Assembly: GCF_017876405.1 (NCBI RefSeq)
Contig: NZ_JAGINW010000001.1
Span: 6,213,203-6,277,202, forward strand
Reading direction: 5' to 3'
DNA: 64,000 nt
DNA from: Kibdelosporangium banguiense
GTDB taxonomy: Bacteria > Actinomycetota > Actinomycetes > Mycobacteriales > Pseudonocardiaceae
Both the position numbers and the translations under genes were made by a program. The stretch's first letter is position 1. Each line of letters opens with the position of its first letter. Positions 1 through 8,734 of this stretch are shown here, in pieces. The notes beneath the pieces are model-generated. The model was not told the DNA's origin. It worked only from the letters and a program-made list of their open reading frames with translations, and ran no database searches.

Positions 1-429
1 CGCCATCGAGCGGTCGAGCCGCCCGGCGTTGAAGTACAGCTCGGGGAACGTGAGCAGCTTCGGATCGACGATCAGCTCGAGGTCCGGGTGGTAGCTGACC
101 GGCAGCACAGTGCCGACCACGCTGCCCGCGAGCTCCTCGGCTTTCGCGGGCGACGCGAACGACACGTACGTGCCGCTCAGCAACTCCTTGACAGCGTTGA
201 GGTTCAGCCGCGCGTCGCCGGGTACGACCGCGAGTACGTACCGGGTCTGCTTCTTGCCGATCTTGACCATGACGATCAGGCACTTGGCCGCCTGCTCGAC
301 CGGGTTGCCGCGCAGGGCGCTGACCAGGTCGGTCTGGCCTTCCGGCTCGTGGTCGATCAGCTTGTACCGCGCGTCCGCCGCGTCGAGGTCCGCGATCAGC
401 CGCGAGTACACATCCGCATCACCAGTCAC
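1..429 (-). CDS. YbaK/prolyl-tRNA-deacylase-type protein, C-terminus cut by window edge
   Basis: Leftward reading frame open from a GTG at 429 to the window edge (143 codons visible). The translation reads like the YbaK/ProX editing-domain fold: an early segment with DARYKLIDHEPEGQTD, a conserved lysine in AAKCLIVMVKIGKK, then VPGDARLNLNAVKELL. In that family the conserved Lys supports hydrolysis of mischarged aminoacyl-tRNA, so a trans-editing role in the cytoplasm is likely, although many stand-alone members have unknown substrates. The start lies inside the end of the upstream ArsR gene (11-bp overlap), which implies translational coupling and co-regulation. The call rests on motif pattern only and the C-terminus is missing. 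Confidence 0.7.
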   Translation of the reverse strand, partial: MTGDADVYSRLIADLDAADARYKLIDHEPEGQTDLVSALRGNPVEQAAKCLIVMVKIGKKQTRYVLAVVPGDARLNLNAVKELLSGTYVSFASPAKAEELAGSVVGTVLPVSYHPDLELIVDPKLLTFPELYFNAGRLDRSMA

Positions 430-715
430 TGCCCAACAGCTCCTTCGCCGCCGCGATCCGTTGCTCGTCGCGCTGGTAGAACACCCATTGCTTGATCTTG
501 CGGCCGCGCACCAGACCGGCCCGGCTCAGCACCTTCATGTGCTCGCCGCAGGTCGGCTGGCTCACGCCCAGCTTCTGCGCGATCAACAGCGAGCAGACCC
601 CGTCGGCCACCAGGTCGCCGTCGCGTTGCGGCGGGAAGTTGGCCACCGGATCCTTCAGCCACCGCAGGATCAACAGCCGCTTGTCGTTGGCCAGCGCCTT
701 GACCAGGTCGAGCAC
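419..715 (-). CDS. ArsR-type winged-helix transcriptional regulator
   Basis: A 98-aa protein, the usual size for ArsR/SmtB repressors. It starts MLDLVKALANDKRLLILRWL, and the recognition helix region is IAQKLGVSQPTCGEHMKVL followed by a wing with GRKIKQWVFYQRDE, all typical of the family. No obvious metal-binding cysteine pair is present (only C41 and C56-like isolated positions), so the ligand is unknown. The GTG start at 715 is preferred because the reading frame upstream has no better start and a perfect inverted repeat lies about 12 bp upstream. The gene overlaps the downstream deacylase by 11 bp, so the regulator probably controls its own two-gene operon. Confidence 0.85.
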   Translation of the reverse strand: MLDLVKALANDKRLLILRWLKDPVANFPPQRDGDLVADGVCSLLIAQKLGVSQPTCGEHMKVLSRAGLVRGRKIKQWVFYQRDEQRIAAAKELLGSDW

Positions 716-726
716 AGAGGCATTAT

Positions 727-744
727 GGCAATTTGCTCATTGCC
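727..744. promoter_or_regulatory. Candidate ArsR operator, GGCAAT-N6-ATTGCC
   Basis: A perfect 6-bp inverted repeat with a 6-bp spacer lies 12 bp upstream of the ArsR start and also between the two divergent genes (ArsR leftward, GNAT rightward). ArsR repressors commonly bind such AT-containing dyads over their own promoter. Binding is inferred from position and symmetry only. Confidence 0.45.
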
Positions 745-804
745 TGTCCAGTAGGCCGGACGGCCTCTCGTTCTCCGGGCACGCACCCGGTAGCATCGCC
801 GTCG

Positions 805-1398
805 ATGATCATCAATCCGCTCCGCCCGGACCTGGTCGGGCGGAAGGTGCTGCTCCGCGAAGTCGGTCCGGCCGACCGGCGGACGCTGGCCGGGTTCGAC
901 CGGGACTCCTCCCCGCAGACCGGCGGCTACCGGCACTGGGCCGCGCATCGGGCGAGTTCCGCCGACACCGGCGACGACCTGCGGTTCGCCATCGAGACGC
1001 TGCACAGCCGGATCGTTGTCGGGTCGATGTCCACGATCCAGGCCCCTGGTCCGGACCAGTTCAGCTACGGCATCGGGATCGGGCCGCAGCACCGGTGCTG
1101 TGGTTACGCCGCCGACGCGGTCGTTGTCCTGCTCGGTTTCATGTTCGGGCAACGCGGCTACCGCAAGTGCGAGGTCATCATCCACGGCGGCAACCTCGCC
1201 TCGCTCGCGCTGCACGGCAGCCTCGGCTTCCGTGAAGAGGACCGCCTGCGGGACACCTACCTGCTGCGCGGGAAGATCAAGTACCCGGTGATGATGAGCA
1301 TCACCGCCGGTGAATTCGCCGCGCTGCGGCCGGACGCCCAGGATCTTCCCCGGCGCGGGCGGCACTGGCGCAACCGGCGAGGACGTCACTGGAGCTAG
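805..1398 (+). CDS. GNAT-family N-acetyltransferase
   Basis: A 197-aa protein beginning MIINPLRPDLVGRKVLLREV, a layout common to RimJ/RimL-like GNAT enzymes. The acetyl-CoA-binding motif A appears as YGIGIGPQHRCCGYAADAV, followed by GYRKCEVIIHGGNLASLALHGSLGF, which matches motif B (N-x-x-S-x-x-L-x-x-x-x-G-F). The ATG at 805 is chosen because the domain begins there; the longer in-frame extension from 733 has no family-like sequence. It would transfer an acetyl group from acetyl-CoA to an unknown amine. It converges on the CHAT gene, and the two stop regions overlap by 4 bp. Confidence 0.8.
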   Translation: MIINPLRPDLVGRKVLLREVGPADRRTLAGFDRDSSPQTGGYRHWAAHRASSADTGDDLRFAIETLHSRIVVGSMSTIQAPGPDQFSYGIGIGPQHRCCGYAADAVVVLLGFMFGQRGYRKCEVIIHGGNLASLALHGSLGFREEDRLRDTYLLRGKIKYPVMMSITAGEFAALRPDAQDLPRRGRHWRNRRGRHWS

Positions 1399-4300
1399 GC
1401 GCCGGTCTGCAAGTAGCCGGCCCACATTGTCGGCAGGTGGGGGATGTCGGTGCGAATGCCGCGGATGGCGTGGTGCAGGGCGCGGGCTGAGTCGCTTGTG
1501 GACCCGAGGTTGCCGTAGAAGTCCGCGGCGATGAACGATGTGACGGAGTCGTTGACGGGCCACAAGGTGCCGATGACGTGCGGGTAGCCCGCCAGCTGGA
1601 ACGCGGTCGGCAGATGGGTGGGTTCGTCGATCAGGGACGGGGTTTCGCAGGCCGAGAGGTAGGCCAGACGCGCCCGCGTGAGCTGGATCGGCACCAGGCT
1701 GTCGATCCGGAGCGGCGCGTCTTCCAGATGCAGCCGGCCTCCGGCGTCGCCGCGGCAGGTGAAGTGGACGATCGGGCAGCTGTCCAAATGCGACAGCACG
1801 TTGCCACGGGTGGCAGGGCTGAGCACCATCGAGTTCGGCACGCGGCCGAGGACCGCTTCGGCCTCGGCCGTTTCCGCGGCCGAGGTGGCGACGACCAGGG
1901 CATGGGAGACCGCGGTCGGGTGGGCATAGTCGCGAGCGTGGCCGAGTGCCTTGATCGTCGGAGTGTGCGAGGAGATCACGCGGTCCAGCACTGATTCGCC
2001 GGGGGCGTAGTGGTATCCGGCGGCGTGGATCGGGAGCAGGCTCAGCGGTCCGCTGGTGACCCACCACATGCGCGGCCACTCGGTACGCGGGACATCCACG
2101 AAGCCCAGGGCGGACAGGATCGGCGCGGCCGCGACGTCCCACAGCCATTCGAGTACGCCGTGCAGCACGTCCTGATTGGACGATTCGAGAGCCGTGTAGA
2201 ACGCGTCCAGCCTGGTGGACAGGGCGCGGGGCGTCAGGCGAGGCAACGGGACGGACGTGATCCCGTGGCCGGTCACCAGGATCGCGTCGCTGCTGTACTG
2301 GCTGACGTTGATCACCGCCAGCGGCCCGTCCTGCGCGGCGGAGAGATCGACTTCCACCGGCAGGAGGAACGTGGCGAAGCCAGGCAGCGCTCGGATCACC
2401 GCCACAGTCCGGGTGAACGTCTCGGACAGCACGCCTCGGGCCGGATTGCCCGCCGTGACCGGGTCGTCGGGCAACGACAGCTGATCGCGCAGGTCGATGA
2501 ACTGGCGGGCCAGGTCCGGGTACTCCGCTCGGAGGTCCACCACGTCGCCGCGCGTTCCGAGGGCCTGGCTGAGCTGCCCGCCGCGACCGAGTTCCAGCAG
2601 GCTCAGCGCCCGGCTCGGCGACCCGGCGGCCAGCGCGAGCGACGCCGCCTCGCGCACCAGTTCGCTGTGCTGCACAGGGGATTCGGCCGCGACGCGGACC
2701 GCTGTCTCCAGCAGGTTCGCCGCCCGCCCAGGACTGGACGCCGCGATCAGCGATCCGGCCGACCAGCACGCGTCGACCGCAATGGATGGAGCGGCAAGCG
2801 GAACCGACGTGGCCTCAACGAACCGCGTGAAGGCCTCGTTGAGATCACCGGCGTCCCGCAGCAGATGGCCCAGCGAGGCCAGCCTGCACGCGAGCGCGGG
2901 ATCGTCCGCGGCCGTCGCCTGTACGGCAGCACGGCTGAACGCGATCGCCTCGTTCGCGTCCGGCAGTATCAGGGCAAGTTTGGACAAAGCGGACACGGAG
3001 CCGGTGCGGACGGCCTCCTCGCCGAGTTCGATCGCCTCGGCCAGGTCCGCCTGGTTTCCGCGCAACCGGAACCGTTCGTGCAACGCCGAAACCAGGAAAG
3101 GGCTGGCAGCGCCCCGGAACGCGCTGATCGCGGCGTCCAGGTCGGCGGCGGAACCCTTGCGTGCGTACCGCGTGAGCAGGACGTGACCGACTACATTGGA
3201 CACGTGCGGCCGGTCGGTCAGTGGCGCGGCGGCGTGTGCCTCACGAGCCAAAGTGAGCGCTTGGTCAAGGTCCGCCTCGGCTCCGGTGCGGGCGTGCCGG
3301 CGCAGTAAAGCGTGCGCCAGAGTGCTCAGATGCGAGTGGTTGGCCGAGGTCGTGGCCACGGCCTCCCAGCCGATCGCGATCGCCTCGTCCAGATCGGCCA
3401 GCGCGCCGGTCCGTTCGAACCGGATCAGCAACGCCGTTTTCAGCTGTGTCAACGGCCGTTTGGTCCGCGCGGCGCCGACGGCGGCACGGGTGGTGACAAT
3501 CGCGTGGTCCAGATCGCCCGGATCGCCCAGCAACTCATACCGGCTGATCAGGACCGCACCGAGATTGTCCAGGTAACGGGCCCGGTCGGCGTCGTCCAGC
3601 GCTGCCGCCTCCACAGCCGCATGGGCGAACGCCAGCGCTGAGTCCAGGTCCTCGGCAGAGCCGCTGGCCTCGAACCGCACCCGCAACGCCGCCGCCAGAT
3701 TGCCCAGCGCCATCGCGCTGGGCCGGGCGTCCACCGCGGCCTGGCCGTACCCGATCGCACGGTCCAAGTCGGACTGGTTGCCCGCGTGCGAGTACCGGAC
3801 CCGGAAGGACGTGCAGAGGCTCGACACGGCCACCACCCAGTCCGGATGGCCGGCCGGGAAGGCGTCCGCACCGGTCAGCCCGGCCGCGATCGCCTCGTCC
3901 AGATCGGCCACGTCGCCGCCGGCCTCGAAGCGGACCAGTAAAGCCGAACTGAGCCTGGCCAGCATCGCCGGCTGGCTGACCGCGGACCGGATCAGCGTGA
4001 TCGCCTCGTCCAGATCCGGTTTGCTGCCCGACTGCTGGAACCGGCTGTACAGCGCCAAACCCAGCACAGTCAGGCACAACGTGCGACCAGGCTCGCCACC
4101 TGCGGTGCCCCGCCGGGCGATGCCGATGGCCTCGGCAAGATCCTCAGCCCGGTTGCTCCGCCCATAACGCAGCCACAGCGACATCCCGAGGTTGTGCCGG
4201 TACGAACTCAGGTTCGGATCGCCACCAGGCGCCACCTCCAGAACGTGGCGGCTGGTGGCGATCGCGGCTTCCAGATCGTCGGGCGTCCCGGCCCGCTCGA

Positions 4301-4481
4301 ACCGCAGCCGCAACGCCAGACTCAGATTGTGCAGGTGAACCGGCCGGTCGACATGCTCGCGGCCGACCGATTCCGCGACCCGCCGACACAGGTCGACCGC
4401 GGCCTCGATCACGTCGAGGTCCGTGCTGCCCTGCGCCTGATCGAGATAGCTCAGAGCCTGCTCGACGTCACTCCCCACCAC
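1395..4481 (-). CDS. TPR-repeat CHAT-domain protein with substituted catalytic His
   Basis: A 1028-aa protein. Residues 1 to about 640 are arrays of TPR-like helical repeats with recurring phrases such as RFERAGTPDDLEAAIA and D-L-D-E-A-I. The C-terminal roughly 250 residues form a CHAT (caspase HetF-associated) domain. It keeps AYLSACET with the predicted nucleophile Cys945 and the later AFQLAGYPHVIGTLWPV block. The normal histidine motif (HFxCHG) reads VHFTCRGD, so the expected catalytic His is Arg910. It is the third gene of a leftward operon after a SigE-type sigma factor and a membrane protein, 38 bp downstream of the latter. Known CHAT proteins are cysteine peptidases or their inactive relatives; here activity is doubtful and a scaffold or regulatory role is possible. 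Confidence 0.85.
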   Translation of the reverse strand: MVGSDVEQALSYLDQAQGSTDLDVIEAAVDLCRRVAESVGREHVDRPVHLHNLSLALRLRFERAGTPDDLEAAIATSRHVLEVAPGGDPNLSSYRHNLGMSLWLRYGRSNRAEDLAEAIGIARRGTAGGEPGRTLCLTVLGLALYSRFQQSGSKPDLDEAITLIRSAVSQPAMLARLSSALLVRFEAGGDVADLDEAIAAGLTGADAFPAGHPDWVVAVSSLCTSFRVRYSHAGNQSDLDRAIGYGQAAVDARPSAMALGNLAAALRVRFEASGSAEDLDSALAFAHAAVEAAALDDADRARYLDNLGAVLISRYELLGDPGDLDHAIVTTRAAVGAARTKRPLTQLKTALLIRFERTGALADLDEAIAIGWEAVATTSANHSHLSTLAHALLRRHARTGAEADLDQALTLAREAHAAAPLTDRPHVSNVVGHVLLTRYARKGSAADLDAAISAFRGAASPFLVSALHERFRLRGNQADLAEAIELGEEAVRTGSVSALSKLALILPDANEAIAFSRAAVQATAADDPALACRLASLGHLLRDAGDLNEAFTRFVEATSVPLAAPSIAVDACWSAGSLIAASSPGRAANLLETAVRVAAESPVQHSELVREAASLALAAGSPSRALSLLELGRGGQLSQALGTRGDVVDLRAEYPDLARQFIDLRDQLSLPDDPVTAGNPARGVLSETFTRTVAVIRALPGFATFLLPVEVDLSAAQDGPLAVINVSQYSSDAILVTGHGITSVPLPRLTPRALSTRLDAFYTALESSNQDVLHGVLEWLWDVAAAPILSALGFVDVPRTEWPRMWWVTSGPLSLLPIHAAGYHYAPGESVLDRVISSHTPTIKALGHARDYAHPTAVSHALVVATSAAETAEAEAVLGRVPNSMVLSPATRGNVLSHLDSCPIVHFTCRGDAGGRLHLEDAPLRIDSLVPIQLTRARLAYLSACETPSLIDEPTHLPTAFQLAGYPHVIGTLWPVNDSVTSFIAADFYGNLGSTSDSARALHHAIRGIRTDIPHLPTMWAGYLQTGA

Positions 4482-4519
4482 AGTTGAGAAAGGTACCTAC
4501 TGCGGGGTCGGTTCTGGTG

Positions 4520-5194
4520 TCAGGGGAGCAGTTCCGGCGTGGTGGCGAGCCGGATCATCTGGTTGGCATCGAGGATTCGCTTCGTCGGCGTGGGTCCGCC
4601 AAGGTCCATTGTCACCTCTGACCGCCCGGACTGGACGCGCACTGTCATGTGCGGGCTCCCGGGCTTCCCAGGGTCGTGGTCGAAGACCAGCACCGTTTCG
4701 CCGTGTGGGCCGACCCGTTGTTCACAGGGGCCGCGGGTGCTCATGGTTTTACATGTGTCCTTAGGGTCGCTGTCGCGGGTGACGATGTTCAGTTGCACGT
4801 AGTCGTTGCGGTCGGTGACAGCGTAGGCACCTCGGGTAGGGCCGAGGATCTTGGTCTTTGTCTTCTGCCATGGCGTGCCAGGAGTCTCCTTTGCCAGGAA
4901 CTTGTCGAACACACAGCGGAGTTGTGCTTCCTTCTCGGCCGGCGGTGGACACCCGCTTCCCAACGAAGGGGGCGCCGCGGGTCCGATCGGTGGTGGCGGC
5001 GTCGCGGCTGTCGTGAAGACGACAGGCACGGCGACTGCCGCTGCGGCCAGCACTGCCACTCCGCCTGCGATGGTCAGGGACCTGTGGCGTTGACGCTTGC
5101 GCCGTGCGGCGGTGAACACCTCGTCGAACGTCATCCGCATCGGCGGCTCGTCCGCGGAGGCGTAGGTCTCCAGTTCAGTACGCAAGTCGGCCAT
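4520..5194 (-). CDS. Single-pass membrane protein, candidate anti-sigma factor
   Basis: A 224-aa protein with a short cytoplasmic N-terminus (about 40 residues, basic stretch RRKRQRHR), one transmembrane segment at about 41-62 (AGGVAVLAAAAVAVPVVF), a proline-rich linker and an extracytoplasmic domain of roughly 150 residues. Its start overlaps the end of the sigma factor gene by 20 bp. This pairing (SigE-family sigma plus membrane protein with a short N-terminal tail) is the usual arrangement for an anti-sigma partner in actinomycetes, but no zinc anti-sigma HxxxCxxC motif is present, so the role is inferred from context. The outer domain is not recognised. Confidence 0.65.
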   Translation of the reverse strand: MADLRTELETYASADEPPMRMTFDEVFTAARRKRQRHRSLTIAGGVAVLAAAAVAVPVVFTTAATPPPPIGPAAPPSLGSGCPPPAEKEAQLRCVFDKFLAKETPGTPWQKTKTKILGPTRGAYAVTDRNDYVQLNIVTRDSDPKDTCKTMSTRGPCEQRVGPHGETVLVFDHDPGKPGSPHMTVRVQSGRSEVTMDLGGPTPTKRILDANQMIRLATTPELLP

Positions 5195-5690
5195 CGTTCA
5201 TCACTCCCTCCGGGATTTCCAGCGCTGTGCGTAGGGCCTCGACGCCGCGCGAGGTCTGGCTTTTGACCGTGCCCTGGGCGACGCCCATCAGTTCGGCCAC
5301 TTCCGCGATGGACAGGTCCTCCATGAACCGGAGCACGACCATCGCTCGCTGACTGGGCGACAGGTCACGCAGTGCTGCCGCTATGTCCAGCCGTTCCTCG
5401 CTGTTACGGCCCTGTGGCGCGACCTCGTCCGGGATCGCCGCGAACGCCTGCTCACGCTTGCGTTTGGGCACGCCACTGAGGAAGACGTTGGTCAGGATCC
5501 TGCGGGCGTAGGCGTCCGCGGTCTCCGGCCGGACCCGCTTCCAGCGCTGATAGAGCCGGATGAAGGTGTTCTGTGTGATGTCCTCGGCGAGGTGCCAGTC
5601 GCCGCACATCGCGTACGCCAGCCTTCGCAGCCTGCGCGAACGGGATTCGAAGTACTCCTCGAACGCCAGGTCACCCGGCGAATCTCGCAC
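5175..5690 (-). CDS. SigE-family ECF RNA polymerase sigma factor
   Basis: A 171-aa sigma-70 factor of the short actinobacterial SigE class. Region 2 is at about 8-75 (FEEYFESRSRRLRRLAYAMC, then DWHLAEDITQNTFIRLY). Region 4 is at about 110-160 (LSPSQRAMVVLRFMEDLSIA, then GVAQGTVKSQTSRGVEAL) with the expected helix-turn-helix. It would direct RNA polymerase to a small regulon. The next gene, a membrane protein, starts inside its last 20 bp, and a TPR-CHAT gene follows, so all three are probably co-transcribed. Confidence 0.92.
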   Translation of the reverse strand: MRDSPGDLAFEEYFESRSRRLRRLAYAMCGDWHLAEDITQNTFIRLYQRWKRVRPETADAYARRILTNVFLSGVPKRKREQAFAAIPDEVAPQGRNSEERLDIAAALRDLSPSQRAMVVLRFMEDLSIAEVAELMGVAQGTVKSQTSRGVEALRTALEIPEGVMNDGRLAY

Positions 5691-5969
5691 GGTCTCTCCT
5701 TACTGAGTCCGACGCTGTCCGATGCTCCTACCCCGTGAGGGGCCCGGGAGGTTCAAGGCGAGTTTCGAGCGAGCGGAACAAAGGGTTCTGGTTCGGGTGA
5801 CTTAGCGTTAGACTCGCCCTACTTTTGTCGGAGCCGAGCGAAAGACTGTCCTAAGTATTGGTACTTTTGGCGGATTGCGATACAAGTCCCCCAGAATCCA
5901 AGGTTGCGTGTGAGCTAGGGCACCTTAGTTCGGCTAGTTACCCAACGAAGTGGAGCTGGAGTGCCGGTC
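5691..5969. promoter_or_regulatory. Divergent intergenic region between sigma factor and ROK regulator
   Basis: This 279-bp stretch without a gene is less GC-rich than its surroundings and must carry promoters for both directions. A short inverted repeat AAGTA-TTGG-TACTT lies at 5853-5866, about 105 bp before the ROK start. It could be an operator but is too short to assign. No RNA gene was seen. Confidence 0.35.
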
Positions 5970-7220
5970 ATGCCGGAGCAGCCGACCGACCGCGCCGCGT
6001 TGCGCAGGGCGAACCTCGCCTGGGTCATGCGCGTCCTGCGGGAGCAGGGCGGTTTGTCGCGGGCGCAGCTGGCGGTGCTGTCCGGTCTGAGCAAGGCGAC
6101 GGTCTCCACTCTGGTCGCCGAGCTCACGTCCCGTCGCCTGGTCCGGCCCGGTGGTGTCGCCGCAGGCGGGCAGGGTAGGCCGGGGCAGATCGTCGAGCTG
6201 GATCCGGAGGGTGCCCGGGGGATCGGCCTGGAGATCAATCTCGACCATCTCGCCGCGACCACGGTGGACACCGCGGGTCACGTGGTCTCCGACCGCCAGA
6301 TTCCCTTCGACGTGCTGTCGGCTGGTGTCGAGCGGACCATCGACAAGCTCGCCGAGGTCGCGGGTGACGAGCTGGCCGCGGTCGTCACCACGTTCCCGGC
6401 CGGGATCACGATGTCGGTGCCTGGTCTGGTCGATACCGGGCGTGGTGTCGTGCGGCTTGCCCCGAGGCTGCGCTGGCGTGAGGTTCCGCTGGCAGACGGC
6501 CTCGCCGGGCGGCTCGGCTTCCCGCTCGACCGGATCTCGGTGGACAACGACGCCAACCTCGCCGCCACCGCCGAGTACGAGACCGGCGGCGTGCGCGGCA
6601 CGGCCGACCTCGTCTACGTGACCGGGGATTTCGGCATCGGCGCGGGCGTGATCGCGGGCAGCAGGCTGATCCGCGGCTCGATCGGGTACGCCGGCGAGGT
6701 CGGGCACATGTCCATGGACCCGATGGGCCCGCAGTGCTCGTGTGGGCGCCGGGGCTGCTGGGAGACGCAGGTCGGGCTGGCCGCGCTGTTCCACGCGCTG
6801 TCCGCGCCCGGCGACCCGGTGTCCGACCCGAACCGGGCGATCGAGGAACGGATGGCCATCATCCGGGCCCGCGCCGAGCATGGTGACCAGCGCACGCTCG
6901 GCGCGCTGCACCAGATCGGCGCCGCGCTCGGCGTCGGCGTGTCCATTGTGGTCAACGTACTGAGCCCTGCGGTCGTGGTACTCGGCGGTTACTTCGCCGC
7001 GTTGCCCGACTGGCTGGTCGAGCCTGCCCGGATCGAGGTCGCCGCCCGGGCGGTCGTGGCCGAGGCCGCGACGGTTCGTGTGGTCGGTTCCGAGCTCGGC
7101 TTCACCGCCGCCCGGACCGGCGGCGCACTGGCCGCGTTGAGCCGGATCTTCGAGGATCCGACTCAGGTACCGGAACGAATGCACACCGCCGAGTTGACCA
7201 AAACGGAGGCACCGGCTTGA
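5970..7220 (+). CDS. ROK-family transcriptional regulator (NagC/XylR type)
   Basis: A 416-aa protein with an N-terminal winged helix (about 10-70; GGLSRAQLAVLSGLSKATVS) and a C-terminal ROK sugar-kinase fold. The zinc-binding ROK signature reads CSCGRRGCWE. The ATG at 5970 is preferred over the GTG at 5961 because GGAG lies 8-9 bp upstream of the ATG. Such proteins sense sugars or sugar phosphates and repress transport and catabolic genes. The ABC transporter ATPase begins in its stop codon, so it heads the sugar-uptake operon and most likely regulates it. Confidence 0.9.
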   Translation: MPEQPTDRAALRRANLAWVMRVLREQGGLSRAQLAVLSGLSKATVSTLVAELTSRRLVRPGGVAAGGQGRPGQIVELDPEGARGIGLEINLDHLAATTVDTAGHVVSDRQIPFDVLSAGVERTIDKLAEVAGDELAAVVTTFPAGITMSVPGLVDTGRGVVRLAPRLRWREVPLADGLAGRLGFPLDRISVDNDANLAATAEYETGGVRGTADLVYVTGDFGIGAGVIAGSRLIRGSIGYAGEVGHMSMDPMGPQCSCGRRGCWETQVGLAALFHALSAPGDPVSDPNRAIEERMAIIRARAEHGDQRTLGALHQIGAALGVGVSIVVNVLSPAVVVLGGYFAALPDWLVEPARIEVAARAVVAEAATVRVVGSELGFTAARTGGALAALSRIFEDPTQVPERMHTAELTKTEAPA

Positions 7221-8734
7221 CCGCCGAAGAAAGTTCAGTACTGCTGCAGATGACCGGGATCGTCAAGACGTTCCCGGGGGTTCGTGCGCTCGGCGGTGTG
7301 GACCTGACCGTCCGCGCCGGCGAGGTGCACTGCCTGCTCGGCCAGAACGGCGCGGGCAAGTCCACCCTGATCAAGGTGCTGGCCGGGGCGCACCAGCCCG
7401 ACGAGGGCGAGATCGTCTGGCAGGGCGAGACGGCCACGCTGTCCTCGCCCGTGGCCGCGCTGCGGATGGGCGTGGCCACGATGTACCAGGAACTCGACCT
7501 GATCCCTGGTCTGTCGGTGGCCGACAACATCTTCCTCGGCCACGAGCACGCCAAGTTCGGCTTCACCCGCGACCGGGCGGCCCGCAAGCAGGCGACGGCG
7601 TTGCTCAAGCGGCTCGGCCACCCGGAGATCCCGCCGGAGAAGGAGGTCGGTGAGCTGTCGGCGGCCGGCCAGCAGCTGGTCTCGATGGCCCGCGCGCTGG
7701 CGCACGACGCCAAGCTGATCGTGATGGACGAGCCGACCGCGGCACTGGCCGCCGACGAGGTCACGAACCTCTTCCGGGTCGTGGCCGACCTGACGGCCGA
7801 CGGCGTCGCGGTCGTCTACATCTCCCACCGGCTGGAGGAGATCCGCGAGATCGGCCACCGGGTCACGGTCCTCAAGGACGGCAAGACCGTCGCGAGTGGA
7901 CTCGCCGCGGACACGCCGACCTCGGATCTGGTCGCGCTGATGTCGGGCAAGCGCGTGGAGACGGTGTACCCGCACCGCGAGGAGTCCACTGTGGACTCAT
8001 CGCGGGAGGTGCTCAAGGTCGAGCGGCTCGGCCGGGACAACGAGTTCGCCGACGTCAACTTCACCGTGCACGCCGGGGAGATCCTGGGCATCGCCGGGCT
8101 GGTCGGTGCCGGGCGCAGCGAGATCCTGGAGACCATCTTCGGTGCCCGCAAGGCCGATCGCGGCCAGGTCTTCGTCAACGGCAAGCAGCTCAAGGCCGGT
8201 GACGTGAAGGCCGCGGTCAACGCGGGCATCGGGCTGGCGCCGGAGGAACGCAAGAGCCAGGCGCTGCTGATGGACATGACGGTCGCGCAGAACGTGACGC
8301 TGGCCAGCATGGGCGCCTACAGCAGCTTCGGGTTCACCGACCGGGCCAAGGAACTGCGGGATTCCCGGGCCAAGCTGGAAGACCTGGATCTGCGCCCGTC
8401 CGATCCGCGCCGCGGCATCAGCACGCTGTCGGGTGGCAACCAGCAGAAGGCGGTTGTCGCGCGCTGGCTCGTGCACGGCTGCAAGATCCTGCTGCTGGAC
8501 GAGCCGACCCGCGGTGTCGACGTCGGCGCACGGGCGGAGCTGTACCGGTTGATCCGGGAACTGGCCGCGGACGGTGTCGCGCTGGTGCTGGTCTCCAGCG
8601 AGATGCCCGAGGTACTCGGTCTCGCCGACCGGGTGCTGGTACTGCGTGAGGGACGGGTGATCCATGAGGCGCCCGCCGACGAGCTGACCGAGGCGGACGT
8701 GTTGGACATGGTGATGGAGGGAAGTGCCGCGTGA
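7217..8734 (+). CDS. Sugar ABC transporter ATP-binding protein (RbsA/MglA class, two ATPase domains)
   Basis: A 505-aa tandem ATPase. Domain 1 has Walker A GQNGAGKST at 42-50, an ABC signature region beginning ELSAAGQQLVSMARAL, and Walker B LIVMDEPTAAL. Domain 2 keeps GLVGAGRSE in place of a full Walker A and an intact LSGGNQQKAVVARWL signature, the asymmetry typical of ribose/galactose/inositol importers. The TTG start at 7217 shares bases with the ROK stop (TTGA) and follows ACGGAGG at good spacing. It energises uptake through the permease encoded immediately downstream (4-bp overlap). Confidence 0.93.
   Translation: MTAEESSVLLQMTGIVKTFPGVRALGGVDLTVRAGEVHCLLGQNGAGKSTLIKVLAGAHQPDEGEIVWQGETATLSSPVAALRMGVATMYQELDLIPGLSVADNIFLGHEHAKFGFTRDRAARKQATALLKRLGHPEIPPEKEVGELSAAGQQLVSMARALAHDAKLIVMDEPTAALAADEVTNLFRVVADLTADGVAVVYISHRLEEIREIGHRVTVLKDGKTVASGLAADTPTSDLVALMSGKRVETVYPHREESTVDSSREVLKVERLGRDNEFADVNFTVHAGEILGIAGLVGAGRSEILETIFGARKADRGQVFVNGKQLKAGDVKAAVNAGIGLAPEERKSQALLMDMTVAQNVTLASMGAYSSFGFTDRAKELRDSRAKLEDLDLRPSDPRRGISTLSGGNQQKAVVARWLVHGCKILLLDEPTRGVDVGARAELYRLIRELAADGVALVLVSSEMPEVLGLADRVLVLREGRVIHEAPADELTEADVLDMVMEGSAA

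Noticed and set aside
670..2769. 699-codon minus-strand frame covering the GNAT gene and the end of the CHAT gene
   Set aside because: It overlaps three well-supported genes and has low-complexity composition without motifs.
5853..5866. AAGTA-TTGG-TACTT as a definite ROK operator
   Set aside because: Arms of 5 bp are too short to separate from chance; kept only as a remark in the intergenic entry.
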